From Balanoglossus misakiensis (Eukaryota > Hemichordata), in the NCBI GenBank assembly GCA_040954595.2, contig CM082581.2, positions 14,136,001-14,200,000 of the forward strand: a stretch of 64,000 nt of DNA, written 5' to 3'. A program made the position numbers and the translations under genes. Under the pieces are notes generated by a model that saw only the letters and a list, made by a program, of their open reading frames with translations, had not been told where the DNA came from and searched no databases. Positions 12,283 through 25,513 of this stretch are shown in pieces; position 1 is the first letter of the stretch, and each line of letters starts with the position of its first letter.

Positions 12283-15200
12283 ATTGTTTGTCGTTTCTAT
12301 TCCTGAATGTGCCTGTATATTATGGAAAATGAATTTGTAATTACAGTGATCCCCTTTTCGTTGCGGAAAATATAGAGATGGGTTTTAGACAGTCATACCG
12401 CCGTAGATTGCAGAAAATGTACCATTTTGAACCATGTTGATAGCTTCCTTGAGGGATATTGAAATTAGGTTTGCTTTCAAAATGAAACATGATGTTAGAT
12501 GTCCCCCGCAGGCAGAATAAAACTTTTTATTTTAACATCTATGACTGGCGTATAGTACTAGTAGGGAACTTAGATCGTCATAGACTCAGTTACTAGTATT
12601 TCTGCTGTCCCTGCAAGATGCTTGTGCATATATTGTGTGTTGGTGAGGCCGTGAAGTTGTTATTGTAGACTTCAACTCGTGTGTTATGGTGTTCGGATTG
12701 TCTAGACGCCTTTTCCCATAACAACATAAAACACGCCACAAAATATTATCAACTGGAAAAGAGATAAAAAGATCACATTTCTGGTAATAAATGCTATGAA
12801 TAATTCATAGTTTTTATGTAATGGTCTTCCTGTTTTATTCCTAGAAATCAATGTTGATAAATTAATGCAGCACATCATTTCTGATAAAAGGATTCATTCT
12901 AGCGGATTCAATTCTGTTCAATCCGATATAGTCAGTTTTATTGGATGGTGGCATTAATTTGGGAATTTCCCCGCGAAATTCACATTCATTAAAATATGTG
13001 AATCGTTCCATAAAGTTTCCACTTTCCCCCGCACTGCAGCAGACGTATCAGATAAATGATTTATTTTTATCGTGCCAGAAATGAACTCCCGTGTCGTTTA
13101 AAATGGATGATTACTCTCCGTATTCATATTAAGAATTACCATCCCGTGAACAGCCAACAACCTGCTCGACTTTGAATCGATGAACACGAAAAAGAACGTA
13201 AACTTTTAGACGCACGTACTATGGTATGATTTATAGTGCGACAAGTAACTTGATTTCGATTTTATTCTCTGGTGTTCTACTATTTGATATTCTTAATCAA
13301 AATGCGCTATATGCCAAGGCCATAAGCAAATTGAATAGGCCCTATACTGATATGGACATTTCAATTTCTCGACCTTAAATCCACAATCGAAAAATTTCAT
13401 GATTTGTCACGGAGAAAATAGTTTCATTTCATCAAAACAAGTGAACCAATGTAAGATTGTTAATGACAAATGTACTTAATGTCACCCTGTGTGCTTAAGT
13501 CGAACATGTACATAACAATATTTTACAATACATTTCATTAGTCACAAATATGACAGATGTGCATATGACTTTGAACGCACTGATTCAGCTGACAGGTGTA
13601 ACGTCTTAACGACTCAAATGGTCGATATTTCACGATGTGTTCTTTTCATTTTGCAAATGTACAGTAATACAGTACACTCGTAAAAATGCACGTCTTCACT
13701 TTATGAATACAAAGGTTTATGAGAATTGCCACGTGATGTTAATCTAATCATCACTTTTGTGAAACTCATTTGTGAAGGATGGAAACTTGAAAAAAAAATA
13801 ATGCGGTGTCTAATTAACTTGTAAAGGTAGCAAGATTGATGGTACTAATACAATACTGAAGGAAACTTGAACGCATATCATTAAAGAAGCTGTTGCATCC
13901 CGGAAAAGATAGGGAGAATACTTAAAATCCACCAAAATGAATTCCTTCCTGGCTCAGAAAATACATTGTAAAAGAAACGGCTTCTTTTAGGACTGCATAC
14001 TTATGTACTATCGGTTTAAGTTATATCGTCGACAGGTGGCCACTCTCTTCTTTAATAAAATGACTTGAGATATGCAGATATTTCCAATGTTTCCTCAAGA
14101 GTGAAGGAGTAATGTAAAAAATGCAATGAAGTCAGTGGTTCACAACCTCGTTAGCACCGGGTCAGTGATTGTGTCCCAATTCTGTCATAACAATGTTGCA
14201 TCGCTTAGGGAAATGTGAAGGCTATGAAAATATTTTGACGAGCACTCTGTAAATGCAATTAGTCAAAAGTACGCACAAGTGGATCTTCTCAGACTGTTGA
14301 ATTAAATGGCATTCGGCCAATTTGAAAGTACCCCAACATTCTTTGATTCCCATCAGTTCAAAATGGAAGTGATAAATCTGCGGTCACAGTGACTTATGAG
14401 ATCGCCACCAGAAGTCACTGTCATTTCAGGGGAAGTGTTTGTGTGTAATCACCAGTGATGTCTTTTAAATACAGGTGTCCTACAAAACACAGCAGATCAA
14501 CCTCTACAATAAATATGTTAATCAACAGTTATTGCGCTTTCACTCGTTGCATTTGCAGAAACTAGTAGTTAAATAACAGTTTTAAACGATTTTTTCAATT
14601 TTACCATGACACTACTTTACCGACGAACCATTAAAAGCCGTAACTCGACCGCAAGGACGCGTAGTAAAGTACCTCAGCATATCACTCATCTGAGAGACAT
14701 CTTGTTTACTCTTCGTGCCCGTGTTCAGTTGCCTAGCAACAAAAAGCGCTGTCGTTTAACTATGTAGATCTCACAGAATATGTATGTACACTTAGCACTT
14801 TTTGAAGTCGGTCACTCCAGTTTTAAGCGCTGCTACTCGGGGCCTTCAGATATGCAAGAATGCCACTATAAATATGTTTCGCTTCTTTTATTATGTTTCG
14901 GCTTTTCTGTGTCCACGACGAATGATTTCATAATCACGGTATAGCACATGACACTCGCCTTACTCCAAGAATGGGCAAGATTTCAATCAAAAACAATTCG
15001 AAATTACAATATACTTGGGAGTGTCATGTAAAATTAATATTTCCGTGGGATTTGAAGAATACTCCGGGTTAAAATATGAAAACTGTCTATCTCCATGGAA
15101 ACGATTGCGGCGAATGCCGTCATTCTCGTCGCTTTCATGTCTTCCCGATAACGCCTAGAGTCAAGAAAAAATGATATCTGAAATAAATGTGTAATCCTTG

Positions 15201-18200
15201 TTCAGGCAGCAGTTATTGAAATCTTTGTATTTTTTTCTGAAAAGCCACACAGTCGTCGAAATGTTAAAAAAATATGTTTTTGCGTCTCCTTGTTAGTTTA
15301 TATATATTATTTATTTGCGTGTTTATTTATTTACTTCTTGGGCGTGCTGGGTTGTTGCACACAACAACAACTCTGGTACTTCACAAAACGAAATGATTTT
15401 AGGTAAAAAACGAAATATGCCACGGGATTTGTATTAAGAACGAGAAGAAAAAATTAAGGGCGAATATGAAATAAAAAGGGATATTGACACAAAGGGATGC
15501 GCGAGTACTTTCAAACTAAAATATCGTGACTGAGAAGTCGATATAACATTATGCTAGTGTCATAGATCATACAAAACGGTGAAAAGATCACAGCATCAAA
15601 GGGTGAAATACATTGTAAAATTCTGCTTACTGGGCTGCTTAGTATGAACCTTGTATGGCTAACACACCTTTAAAAATTGCAAGTAGAGGGATAATAATAT
15701 TCTAGAGAACATAAGTAGTGAAGACGTAAATCGCACACAAGAAGTCTTCGTGTAGACGTTGAAGCGCCCCCTTAAACGTGTCTGTACTTTTCAGCTTTGA
15801 CGACAAACTGGGTACGAATCATGAATGGAGAGCGTTTGCGGTACCCACCAGACAAAGTCCCGTATTGAGTTGAAATTGCCAATAATTGCCTCGCGGAGCT
15901 GTTACCCAAACCACATTCTGTCTATACTAAAAGGGATTTCTTGTTTGGGTACAGAAATAACTTACTCAGCCTTGTCCGTCTGTCTGTTGGTTTTGCGATA
16001 TAAGCCATGATGGCCTGGTGCAGTAAACCCTTTTCGTAGATCCTTCGCTCGGCCATAATTGAATCTACTTGCCTCAGGGCTAATAATAATCATACCTTCA
16101 TTTTGCAACAAATCATAATATTAATCATAGAAAATTTAAATGTAAATTTATGAGCAGTGTAGGGCCTCTTCCCATAATGCAGGTACTTTGACATTTTCCA
16201 CCACACACAAAATACCTTGCTTTGAACAGTATTTACTTTGAAAGCCGTAATAACCAATCAGCTATCGGGTGCTAACGATGCACAATAAAATAAAACAATT
16301 AAGCCAGTGTGTTCCAATTAATATTTAGTAATTACATGCTTCGATTAGCACGTGTTTTTATTGATGAATTGTCAATTAAACCTTTGCCACAGCATACCGG
16401 GGCAGTCAAAGTCATCGTTCCGGAAACCTATATAACTGCATCGCTAAGTCAATCAAAGTCGAGTCCATGTTTATCCGTGGTTACCCCCTAAAGCTGGATC
16501 AAGACGTCAAAAGCATTTCAACTAAGAAGTTTAGAATTACCGTAGCTTACAAAGGTCCATGCTTCAGTTTAGAGAGAAGATGGGCAGAGTGACAGACGTT
16601 CATATGCCATTATGAATCCACAGCTATCACTCAGACTTGTCCGAGTCATTTCTTCTATGCCAATAATACACACAACTATCTGTATTGCCAGAAGCAGAAA
16701 TACCGGAAAAGTTTTCATCTTGTGCAAGAAGTAGTGTAGCGAATAAATGCATGTGATTCTGACCCTTGCCAGTTCAAGTTTTGCATCAATGAGTTTAAGA
16801 GAGGGAATGGATTACAATTTACGACGTACGTGTAATTTACTTTTACTTGGACAAAAATCGGCGTTTCTCTGTCTTTCCGCATTTTATGACCGAGGGCCTA
16901 CTTCAGCGAGGAGCGGAGACACTTAAATTTCACTACGAATCGGTGTCTCGATTTTCTTTCCGTACTGGTAATGATTTCGAAGAGACAAAAATAGCGCGAT
17001 ACAATCGTCTGCAGAAGTTTGAAAGAAATCTGATTGTCAGAATTGCTTAAAACATGAAACCCTGACAGATAAGTTAAGATAATTACAGTCACGTGGTCGA
17101 AAAGAATGACGAGGATTTAATACCCGTGGTTCTTAATTTTCCATCAACCACAAGCGGATCTTGTCTTATTTTATTCTTTTCTTCGTGACAAGACAAAGAT
17201 AAAAAGGACACCCACGAACTGGCTTAAGTTAAAATGCAAGTTTTCGTGGTTACTGATACAAATGTGGACATTCCGCTAAAAAGGAACCGATCAATCACCA
17301 AATCCATCCATATCTGCCCAAAAGGAAGTCGTAGGAGCGTGTTCTTAAAGTAAGCTTTATGTAATTCTAAGGAATGGCCTATTTCCCATTGCCGTCAGGA
17401 CCTTGGAAATTGAAGTCATATCATCAGTTTACCGATAACACTTTTTTCTTTAACCTTCGCCAACCTCACTCTGAAAGACTACAAACCTATTCGTTGACTG
17501 ATTAAGACACAAGTGCTTGTCAATAGATTAAAACACAACAGAAAAGCTTTCCCGCGCCCAAGTTAGTTTGTCAATAGTATGATATGGACTCAACCTCCAC
17601 AGTGCACTTTCTGTCTTTTTAATCAGACTCGTTTTCGCTAGCCTTCTGCTTACGCTCTTGTGAAATGGCATCTTGATAGGGCAAGAGCACCAGTGGTATA
17701 TTGTACTTTTGTCGGGAAAATAGATGCTGGCTTCTGCTTGGTCAAATATGTTATTTTTTCGGGCCGCTATTTTCTGCCCTATTTGCATCATAATTTTGAT
17801 GATCACTACACTGATTAGGTGATTGGCAAGGTTATGTTTTGCCAACCCTTATTTCCGTGAGTTGAATACACAGGGTTTTATAGTCTGATATGTGATAGGC
17901 CTGTTGGTTTTCTCGCCAACCCGGCAGCTTCTGTGCTAGTTGTGTTCATACGCGCAGAATTCATTTTTGATCTTTGGATCAACTTTTAGCCATCACTTAT
18001 TATTATGGGAAATAATTCTCGTCGGTTTCAGAATAGTTGTAGGCAAAGTTAAACTGTATAGGATTGCGCCAGCAGCGATGGCGGCAAAGTGTTTATATCA
18101 TGAAAAATATGGACCAGAAAATCACAATAAAACTCGTAATCTGGCACGTACAGCCGAGAAGCGACACGACGATCTGTTTACATTGCACACTAGCTTCCAG

Positions 18201-18454
18201 CGTCATAATCGCAAAACACATTAAGAAAATTATTCACTACTGCAGACAACTTTGGGCAACTTTTCCTGGTCTTTCATGAATGGAATGATGCCATAATCAT
18301 TCTAATTATCGGAAGCGATAAGTTTATTTTGAAATCACGAGAGTGCACGTTTAAAGGATGATGTAACATGGTCACGGAATCTCAGGTCTTCACATGGTTG
18401 TCACTTCGAAAGTAGTCCGCTGCCCCCGGAGAATAGTGTGGTTCCGTCCGTGGA

Positions 18455-18475
18455 GCAATTCGCAATTCGCAATTC
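18455..18475. repeat. Three tandem GCAATTC units
   Basis: The heptamer GCAATTC occurs three times in a row. Confidence 0.85.
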
Positions 18476-19339
18476 ATTTCAGCCATTCGCTTACAATTTA
18501 CGGACCGAAAACATAAAATATAACAAGGCCAATAACGCAATATAAACAACCGTCCTTGTTGAAGTTTTACGTCTCTCTCAGAAAGAAAGAAAAGATAAAT
18601 AAAAGAAAACGAAATGAAATAAATTCTGATACACGAGGCGGTGAACCTCTTTAGTGGACATCGCTCTCTTCAAACACAATCATGTGTTATTCAAAAGTAC
18701 GCAAAAACAAACCATTATTCCTGTGTGCATGCGTCTATGCACGTCCAGTTCTATGAAAGCGCTACAGTTAGCTGCGTTTAACTGTCCCCAAACCAATTGT
18801 ATGCGCTGTCTTGTAGAAATACAATGGAGAACAATGTTCTTATACACCCAGTATCTTTGTGTGATGTCCGTTGCGAAATTGGTCATTGCCCGGCCATGTT
18901 TTATGGAGTTAATCGTAGCGATATATGCTATTCGGAGAGAGTGATCCCTACAAACACCGTAAATAATGAACCTTTTGGGGGAAATGGCGCTGCTCTACAT
19001 GCGAACAGTTGAATAATACGTCTTTATTTAAAGGACATGTCCTTGATAAAAAGTTCTTTTTGAGGCATTGTCGTTCACAGAATGCACTAGCACGACATAC
19101 TTTTCTTCTGCACAATTGCCGTGGCCCGCTCTTGAATTCTGTGTCCATAGACTGATTAGAGCAACAATAAAGTGCGCGGATACAAGACGAGAATTTGTAT
19201 TTGCTCGGAGGGCATCCGTAAATTTATATAGGATCCGAGCCATGTGTAGGTTTTCTCACTATTAAGGCTTGAGTCGAGGTTTCGGATGTGTGTCTGTCAC
19301 ATTCAGTTATGGGTTGCCGAATGGGTGATTTCTGAAGAG

Positions 19340-19565
19340 CGTTATGGTGCATGGCGCTTGGGATAGCTACGAGGACGCTCTGCTGAGACAGGGTCGGCCG
19401 CCTTGGGACTTCATGCTGTTTAACGAGGACGATCGGCCGTCGTCTACGCTCGTATACGACCGACGTACGACCGCCTTGCTATATCGACTCGGCTCAACGT
19501 CATTGAGGAGGCTCGCTTGTTTTATTACTCGTTATGTACTTCCCCGCTTTGTGAAGGGGCTTTGA
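19340..19565 (+). other. CpG-dense patch with a 73-codon ORF of unknown meaning
   Basis: About twenty CpG dinucleotides fall within roughly 150 bp (19,370-19,515), in sharp contrast to the flanks. Many lie in CGAC, TACGAC or CCGACG-like words. An open frame of 73 codons (ATG 19,344, stop 19,563-19,565) covers the patch. Its product is rich in acidic and arginine residues and I do not recognise it. Candidates are a small CpG island or promoter, a coding exon of an unseen gene, or a degraded mobile element. There is no clear donor or acceptor to support the exon. Confidence 0.2.
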
Positions 19566-22500
19566 GAGCTACGCCCGCTTACTGATAACGGGATGTAGCA
19601 GCTGAATGTGGAATGGCGCACCGACTCAACACAAGGTGACTCTTCTGAAAGTACGTCACAGTCGGCAGCCCGGTGTGAAAATCCTGCCTCTCTATTAAAT
19701 ACCGAAGGTATGAACTTTTATGGTTGGCACTGCACTGTTTTGTGGATTGTTGCCGGTATAATTAAGCTTGTGGATTCCTCCGAACAGCCACTTTGCGCCG
19801 TACCCAGTCATTGCTCATTCAGGCTGAAGGTGTCCAAGCGTTTACACGCGTGTCATCCTGTAACAGTATTACTGTCGAACCTCGGCGCATTATCCGTTGC
19901 CAAGCAGGTCGCAGCGAGGGATTTAACTCGGTACACGGATAAAGTCGCACCCTCTGAACGAGTGCAATGTAGCTGGAAAAAAATCTGCGATCTCTCTTTA
20001 CACCGGTGGCTTTTTTTTTTCATCGACCTCACAAACGGTTCAGCGAGATTACAGCTATTGGTATGGTAAGATATGACGCTATTATTCACGCCTATGCCAT
20101 CAATTTGTGTGTAACCTGCATTGTGCTTTCCATGTTTGCACGCTGTCACATACGGCTGTGTGAAAAGTCCTTCGACTTGTTAGAGCCAAACAGTACATGT
20201 TAACCATTGTCAATGTCCATCAATGCCCTCGGGGTGTGTACATCAACCTCGCAGCTTGTAATATCGACGGAAGGTACTTTAGGCTCTCAATTAGCACAGC
20301 TTATCTCGTAGAACGCGCGACAAATTATCCTTCTACGGCTTTTTCATTATGGCACGCGGTACGGTTAATCACCAGAATAAGTCGCCGATCTTAATGCAAT
20401 CGTGACTCTAAGCTTATGTTCAATGCTGCAATACATTACATCGAACATGTATGTGTTACATATATCATAGCAATGGCACGTAAAATATACACACTCACGT
20501 ATTTTGAATTTCAGTCAAAGTTCTTTCTGTAAATTAGCCATTTAAATTTCCGCTATTTGTGAGAATTTGTTATCCAGCAGACGATGACCACACTTTTAAT
20601 CCTAAGTCACTCTCGCTTAGTATTTCTTGTTTAATTGACGTTTTTTTCGGCAATAGCTCACCTGTGTTTTTTTTTCACTGGATGGAAACCATTTTAAATT
20701 TGGCTTCAGGCTTCAGCAAACTCCGGCTTAATACAAACTTATGCTACATGAATAGATATGAATGGTTCAACCACGTGTTCAATCCTATTACACAATTACG
20801 TGTCGTGGCCGGATTCCAGAATTCAAAGATATTTTGTGTGCCTGCACACCTGCGTATCGTAAGACTGATATCGCTCGGTACAAAAGACAAAAACAGACCA
20901 CGAAGCTTGAAAGATCACGGCACCAGTCGGAAAAAATGTTCTCTCTCCGCACTTCATTACCCCCAAAAGACGCTAGATCTGACATTGATGAAAACGTTCT
21001 CCAGGTCGCTGCAAATTTATAATGCGGTCAACATTTTGGCATCGACTGCTCCACGGCTCTGGTTACACACACCGGGCTAAATTTAGAAAGTAGACTCGCC
21101 TTGGGGCTGTATTGCCTTTCCTGTGATTACGACAAAACACGATCTTGTGAGGAAATCTATCCGCGGTGGTGGCTATCAATAAATCAGGCGTATGTGTGCT
21201 TCACTGTACGATTAACTCCAGCATTGTTGACTGTCACTTCTTCGGGATGCAGTCGAGTGCAGGTTAGAGAAATGCCCGCGAAATTTAAGGAAAATGAGAT
21301 TCGCTGCGTCCGTCGGTCATAGCACTTCATGAGTATTGAATAGAGTATGTATTTTGTGAAACCTCACACCACCCCATCTGATATCAACAATTAACATTCC
21401 TGTACAATTGTTTAATATATGTGGTGATATTTCGTAATGTCACCGAAGGGTAAAGAAGCTTACATAATACGTTGATTTTTGTGTCACGGGAGAATTTTCC
21501 TCTCCTCGTCACTGATCAGATAGTTAACATGCCAAATAACTTGTTCGCGGTAAGCATTCAAATTATCACCAGGCGATGCGAATATCTCAGGCAAAGAACA
21601 AATGATGTAATCACACACACCGAAGGACATGAATGTTATTGTAATAACGTCATTCTAACCTCGTGTTATTCCCCCTGAACTGAATTGACTCTGACGTCAT
21701 ATTATTGTATTCTCAAGGAGCGACCCTAACCCATATTGTGGTGATGTCACTCTGTCCGCGTTTAACAATATTCATATGCGTCGTTTACAGTTGAGTAAAT
21801 ACATGTGTATCTCGAGATGTCATACTTGAAGTATGTGGTTGACGTCATGAGTCCGTCATCAGATGCAAACTTAATGAAGGACAACCTTCCTCGCCCGGAT
21901 GTTGCATCAAAAAATTAAGATGCTCTAGGTCAAAGGTGGCTAAATATTGTGCCAGAGTCAGCGCCCAATAAACATATTTATTACACTTGTAGTACTATAG
22001 AGCTGCGCATGATAACTTTGAAAAAATGGATACTAAAAAACAATCTTGTCTCGACATCAGAGTATTTGGTTACGTATATAGTTTGCAAACTTCTTTCCCT
22101 TTAGTAAGCAGATGTGTAGAATAGTTGAAATTTTTTATCTACCTTAACACTAACAGCAGCGTATCGTATGATGTTTACTGTGATAGTTTATTCGTTTATT
22201 ATTTGCTCTTCAAGTACAATGTCTTAAATAGGAGTTCTTGCGTTGAGTCACAGCCAACTACCACATTTTTTCAGGGAGCTTCAAAGTTTAACTAACAGAA
22301 TATCTTAATAGGATTAAACCCAAAAGCTTCTTGTTTAAAAGGATTAACGTTTCAATTGAAAACAAAGAAACAGTTAGATGTAAATTCTAGACAGAGCAAC
22401 AAAACAGACTATCGTGGCACTGGGATTAAAAATCTGGTCTTTAGATCCTTGAAACTATTACTAGACCGAAATTTGTTGATTTTCACGGTAAACGTGCCTT

Positions 22501-23906
22501 AGAGTGAGAATTTCACGGAAGTGTATCAACACGCACACTTCAAAGACAACTCGCGCGATCACAACCGCTGTCCCATCAATATTCAACACCATACTCATTC
22601 CAGATCGCTAATAATGCAGCCAGTTGCGTGATAACATTCTTGTTACGCCAACAGGTACTACTCTGTTACCTGGCGAAAAACACGAAGGGCTGGGTAGTCA
22701 CTTGGTCGCCCAAACCGCCCCTCCCTTCAATCAAAGTTCCTTTGGAAATCAACATATTAAAGGCAAGTGGGATAAAACCGTCAGCGGACAAAGACAATTG
22801 ATCGATTGCGCTTACGAAGTCAAATCACTTCGTAATCAGCAAATAAATTGTTTGAGCGAGCAGTACGATTGGCGTACTCAGTTTATTAAAATGTGAAAAG
22901 AGTTATCCCCATTCAAATATTTGCTTTCTGCAAACACCTCCTACAGTCCAGCATTAGCAACACCACTCGTAGTCAATTGAACTAGACTATATGCTGACAC
23001 TGTGTCCGCTGTACACACCGTGTCTTTCGTATAATGCAAATATAGATATGCGTGGGATCAGATCGCTTACACCGCCTATATGTCTGTAGCTCAGTGTGGC
23101 AGTATGCTTGTTACCAGAACGTCAAGGTTTCTTCGTTAACTCCTTCGTGTATATCCAGTTAAACTTGGGTTTCCATGACACCTCCACTGTGAAAGTTAGC
23201 TTGAATTGAAACGTTTGGAAGAAAATATCTGAACTAACCACACCTGGAAGTCGGCCAAGGACTTTGTGCTGTTCTGTGGAATGCTGTGCTTATAGATTAG
23301 GTAGGTTGTGTTATGTAATTCGCTACAATTTGGATCCAGTGTTGATTTGTCGAATTTCTCGTTCCAGTTAAATGCAGGCAAAGGTATTCGAAACTTTCTT
23401 TCAAACTCCTTTCCCACGAGTTCACTAAAGAAACCGCCATGAAACTGTCATTTTTTGCCGCACGGTGTCAAAGTATAGTCAGGTTATTTCAAATTGCCAA
23501 CACTCAAGGTTCTTCTGATGCTAAACGCTTTTTAAAAGGCGTCACAGTGATTGCGGAGTACTTTTATAGGTTCCTGGTCAAACATTGAAACCTAACTCAG
23601 TGTACAGGTATTATTCGCATGGCAGACTTTGGGAGGAATAAACCCTTTGATGGGGTCATGAACCCGATCTGTTGCCCAGGTCTATGTTGAAAGTGTGATA
23701 TCGGGTTCTTTGTTAATTGAAATAATGATGTAGACAGAGTTTTGTGGTGGCTTCTTTGATGAGCAGCACGTAGACGATATTTGTGTTTACTCAAAGGCTA
23801 TCACAATTCTAGCACGTTTACCTAACCATAGATAGATTTCTTCTTCTATGAAATAAACAACGCTTAATCCGTGCCCGTCTATAGCTAGTTGCCCCTCGAG
23901 CACGGA

Positions 23907-23934
23907 CAGACAACGAGAGAAAACTCGTTGTCTG
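23907..23934. other. Perfect 11-bp stem-loop
   Basis: CAGACAACGAG and its exact reverse complement CTCGTTGTCTG are separated by the 6-nt loop AGAAAA. The perfect arms would form a stable hairpin in DNA or RNA. No larger structure was identified around it. Confidence 0.6.
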
Positions 23935-25476
23935 GCTTCAACACGGCTTACATGATTGTAATGATTCTGGTAAAGTCTACGTAAAACCACAGTCCTATAG
24001 AGGGTCTGTGGTAAAGCACACTAGGTTAACCTCTCGATTTTCGGATTGCCCGCGTGGCAAAACGTTTTTGTGGATTAAGCCAGTTTTTCTATCAAGTTGA
24101 CACCTACTCAAGCTCTCTCCACTGTAGAGATTACAGGGTCGAGTGTGTGCAGCCGGCAAACCGAGATATTAACACATTACTCGGGGATAGTGCCCATAGA
24201 CAATTTTCCCCCACTTTGAATACTGGAGCCTGATGGGGAACACAGCAACAGGTGCCATGCTTTGGTATGCGCTTTGCAATCACGAACACCTTCGACGCTA
24301 AAACCAATAATAAACACAGCATGTGAGTTGTTCTTTTTGGTCGTGCCCATATTTTTGTACGTCATAAACATGCTCACCCATCGTGTGATTTTCACGTTTT
24401 ATTAACTCTTATATTTTATTGGAGGATCTGTATATTCTTATAGCCAGAATCACATTCAACACATGGGACTCAGTGAGGTTTGACAATTAGCTTGAGAGTT
24501 GAATGTATCAACCGGTTTTAGTGCTTAGTTTTACCGTGTCTTCAGAGTTTCATGCGTCGTTAGTTTTCTGTCAAAGGTCAAAGTTATTCCCCAGATGTAC
24601 ATTCACCGCGCAGAGTTATTGAAAAATGCAAGAATTTTAAAAATACTTAAATTTTGAAACTGTCAGCCTACAGGATTCCCGCATATTCGAAACGAAGTGT
24701 GCGGTACGACAATGCGAAGGTGTCAGAGTTTTGAAGATGACACATACTCTGTTAAAATGTTATCAGCCTAGCGTTTGCATTGTGAAGGAACGACCAGTCC
24801 TTTGTAAGTGACTCTCAGTTCTGCTTTTATGAAATTAGATAAACTCTGCCCTTGTGGATACCTTCAATACACCTCCATCGGTATTTTAATCAACGGCACA
24901 AATTCCTCTTTGTTTGCCTTCAATCGCATAAATGTTTATTTTGGGAGTTCCGTTGTTAATGATATGTGATTGATAGCATGTTAGTTTTGTAAAGGTGATT
25001 ACGGTTCGTTTGGTGAGTAAAGATGGAGTCGAGTTTGAAAAAAAACCTCACATTGTAGCTCGTTTGGTGCGACAGACATGTCTTCCCAAAGGTTTGAGAT
25101 TTAAACTATATTACAGGCATCTTCTCTGTATCAAGGTTGCAGACCATGACCTCTTTTCCCAGAAATTTCCTCACAATGAAATATTACCCCGAGTGTCTAA
25201 TTTGGGTAATCGAGTAATTGAGCATAGCTTGACTGTAGGATAGTTGTGACCTGGAGTAAGTTTCAAAATTGAAAATGGATTTGGCAGTGAGCGTATTGGA
25301 ACGTCCCTCCAGCATTTCTTGATCACATTTCAAAGACTGTCTCTACTAGTGTGCCGTGTTCCTCGTTAAAAGGGTTCATTTTTAGAACATTTTTTTGAGA
25401 ATTGGGCAGTGTTTAAAACTCATTCTTAAGTTATGTTTCCATTCGATAGAGACATCGCTTTAAAATGCTGATCATA

Positions 25477-25513
25477 GTCGTCGTCGTCGATAAAGATGAT
25501 GATGATGATGATG
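25477..25513. repeat. (GTC)n followed by (GAT)n microsatellite
   Basis: About four GTC units (25,477-25,489), then AATAAA-like spacer bases, then about six GAT units (25,495-25,513). Confidence 0.85.

Larger units (their letters stand above)
10896..19335. other. Noncoding DNA, no gene recognised
   Basis: No recognisable coding exon is seen. The + strand is strongly purine-biased (GA-rich) around 11,640-11,830, which also creates low-complexity chance ORFs on both strands. A 27-bp tandem duplication and a GCAATTC triplet are listed separately. A small dyad, GTTGTTG-caca-CAACAAC, lies at 15,351-15,368. Confidence 0.6.

Noticed and set aside
20559-21080. 173-codon ORF
   Set aside because: No recognisable motif and overlapping open frames in other phases; probably chance.
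23083-23150. Possible tRNA (TGTAGCTCAGTGTGGCAGTATG resembles a D-arm)
   Set aside because: No B box (GGTTCGANTCC) and no cloverleaf-compatible acceptor pairing downstream.
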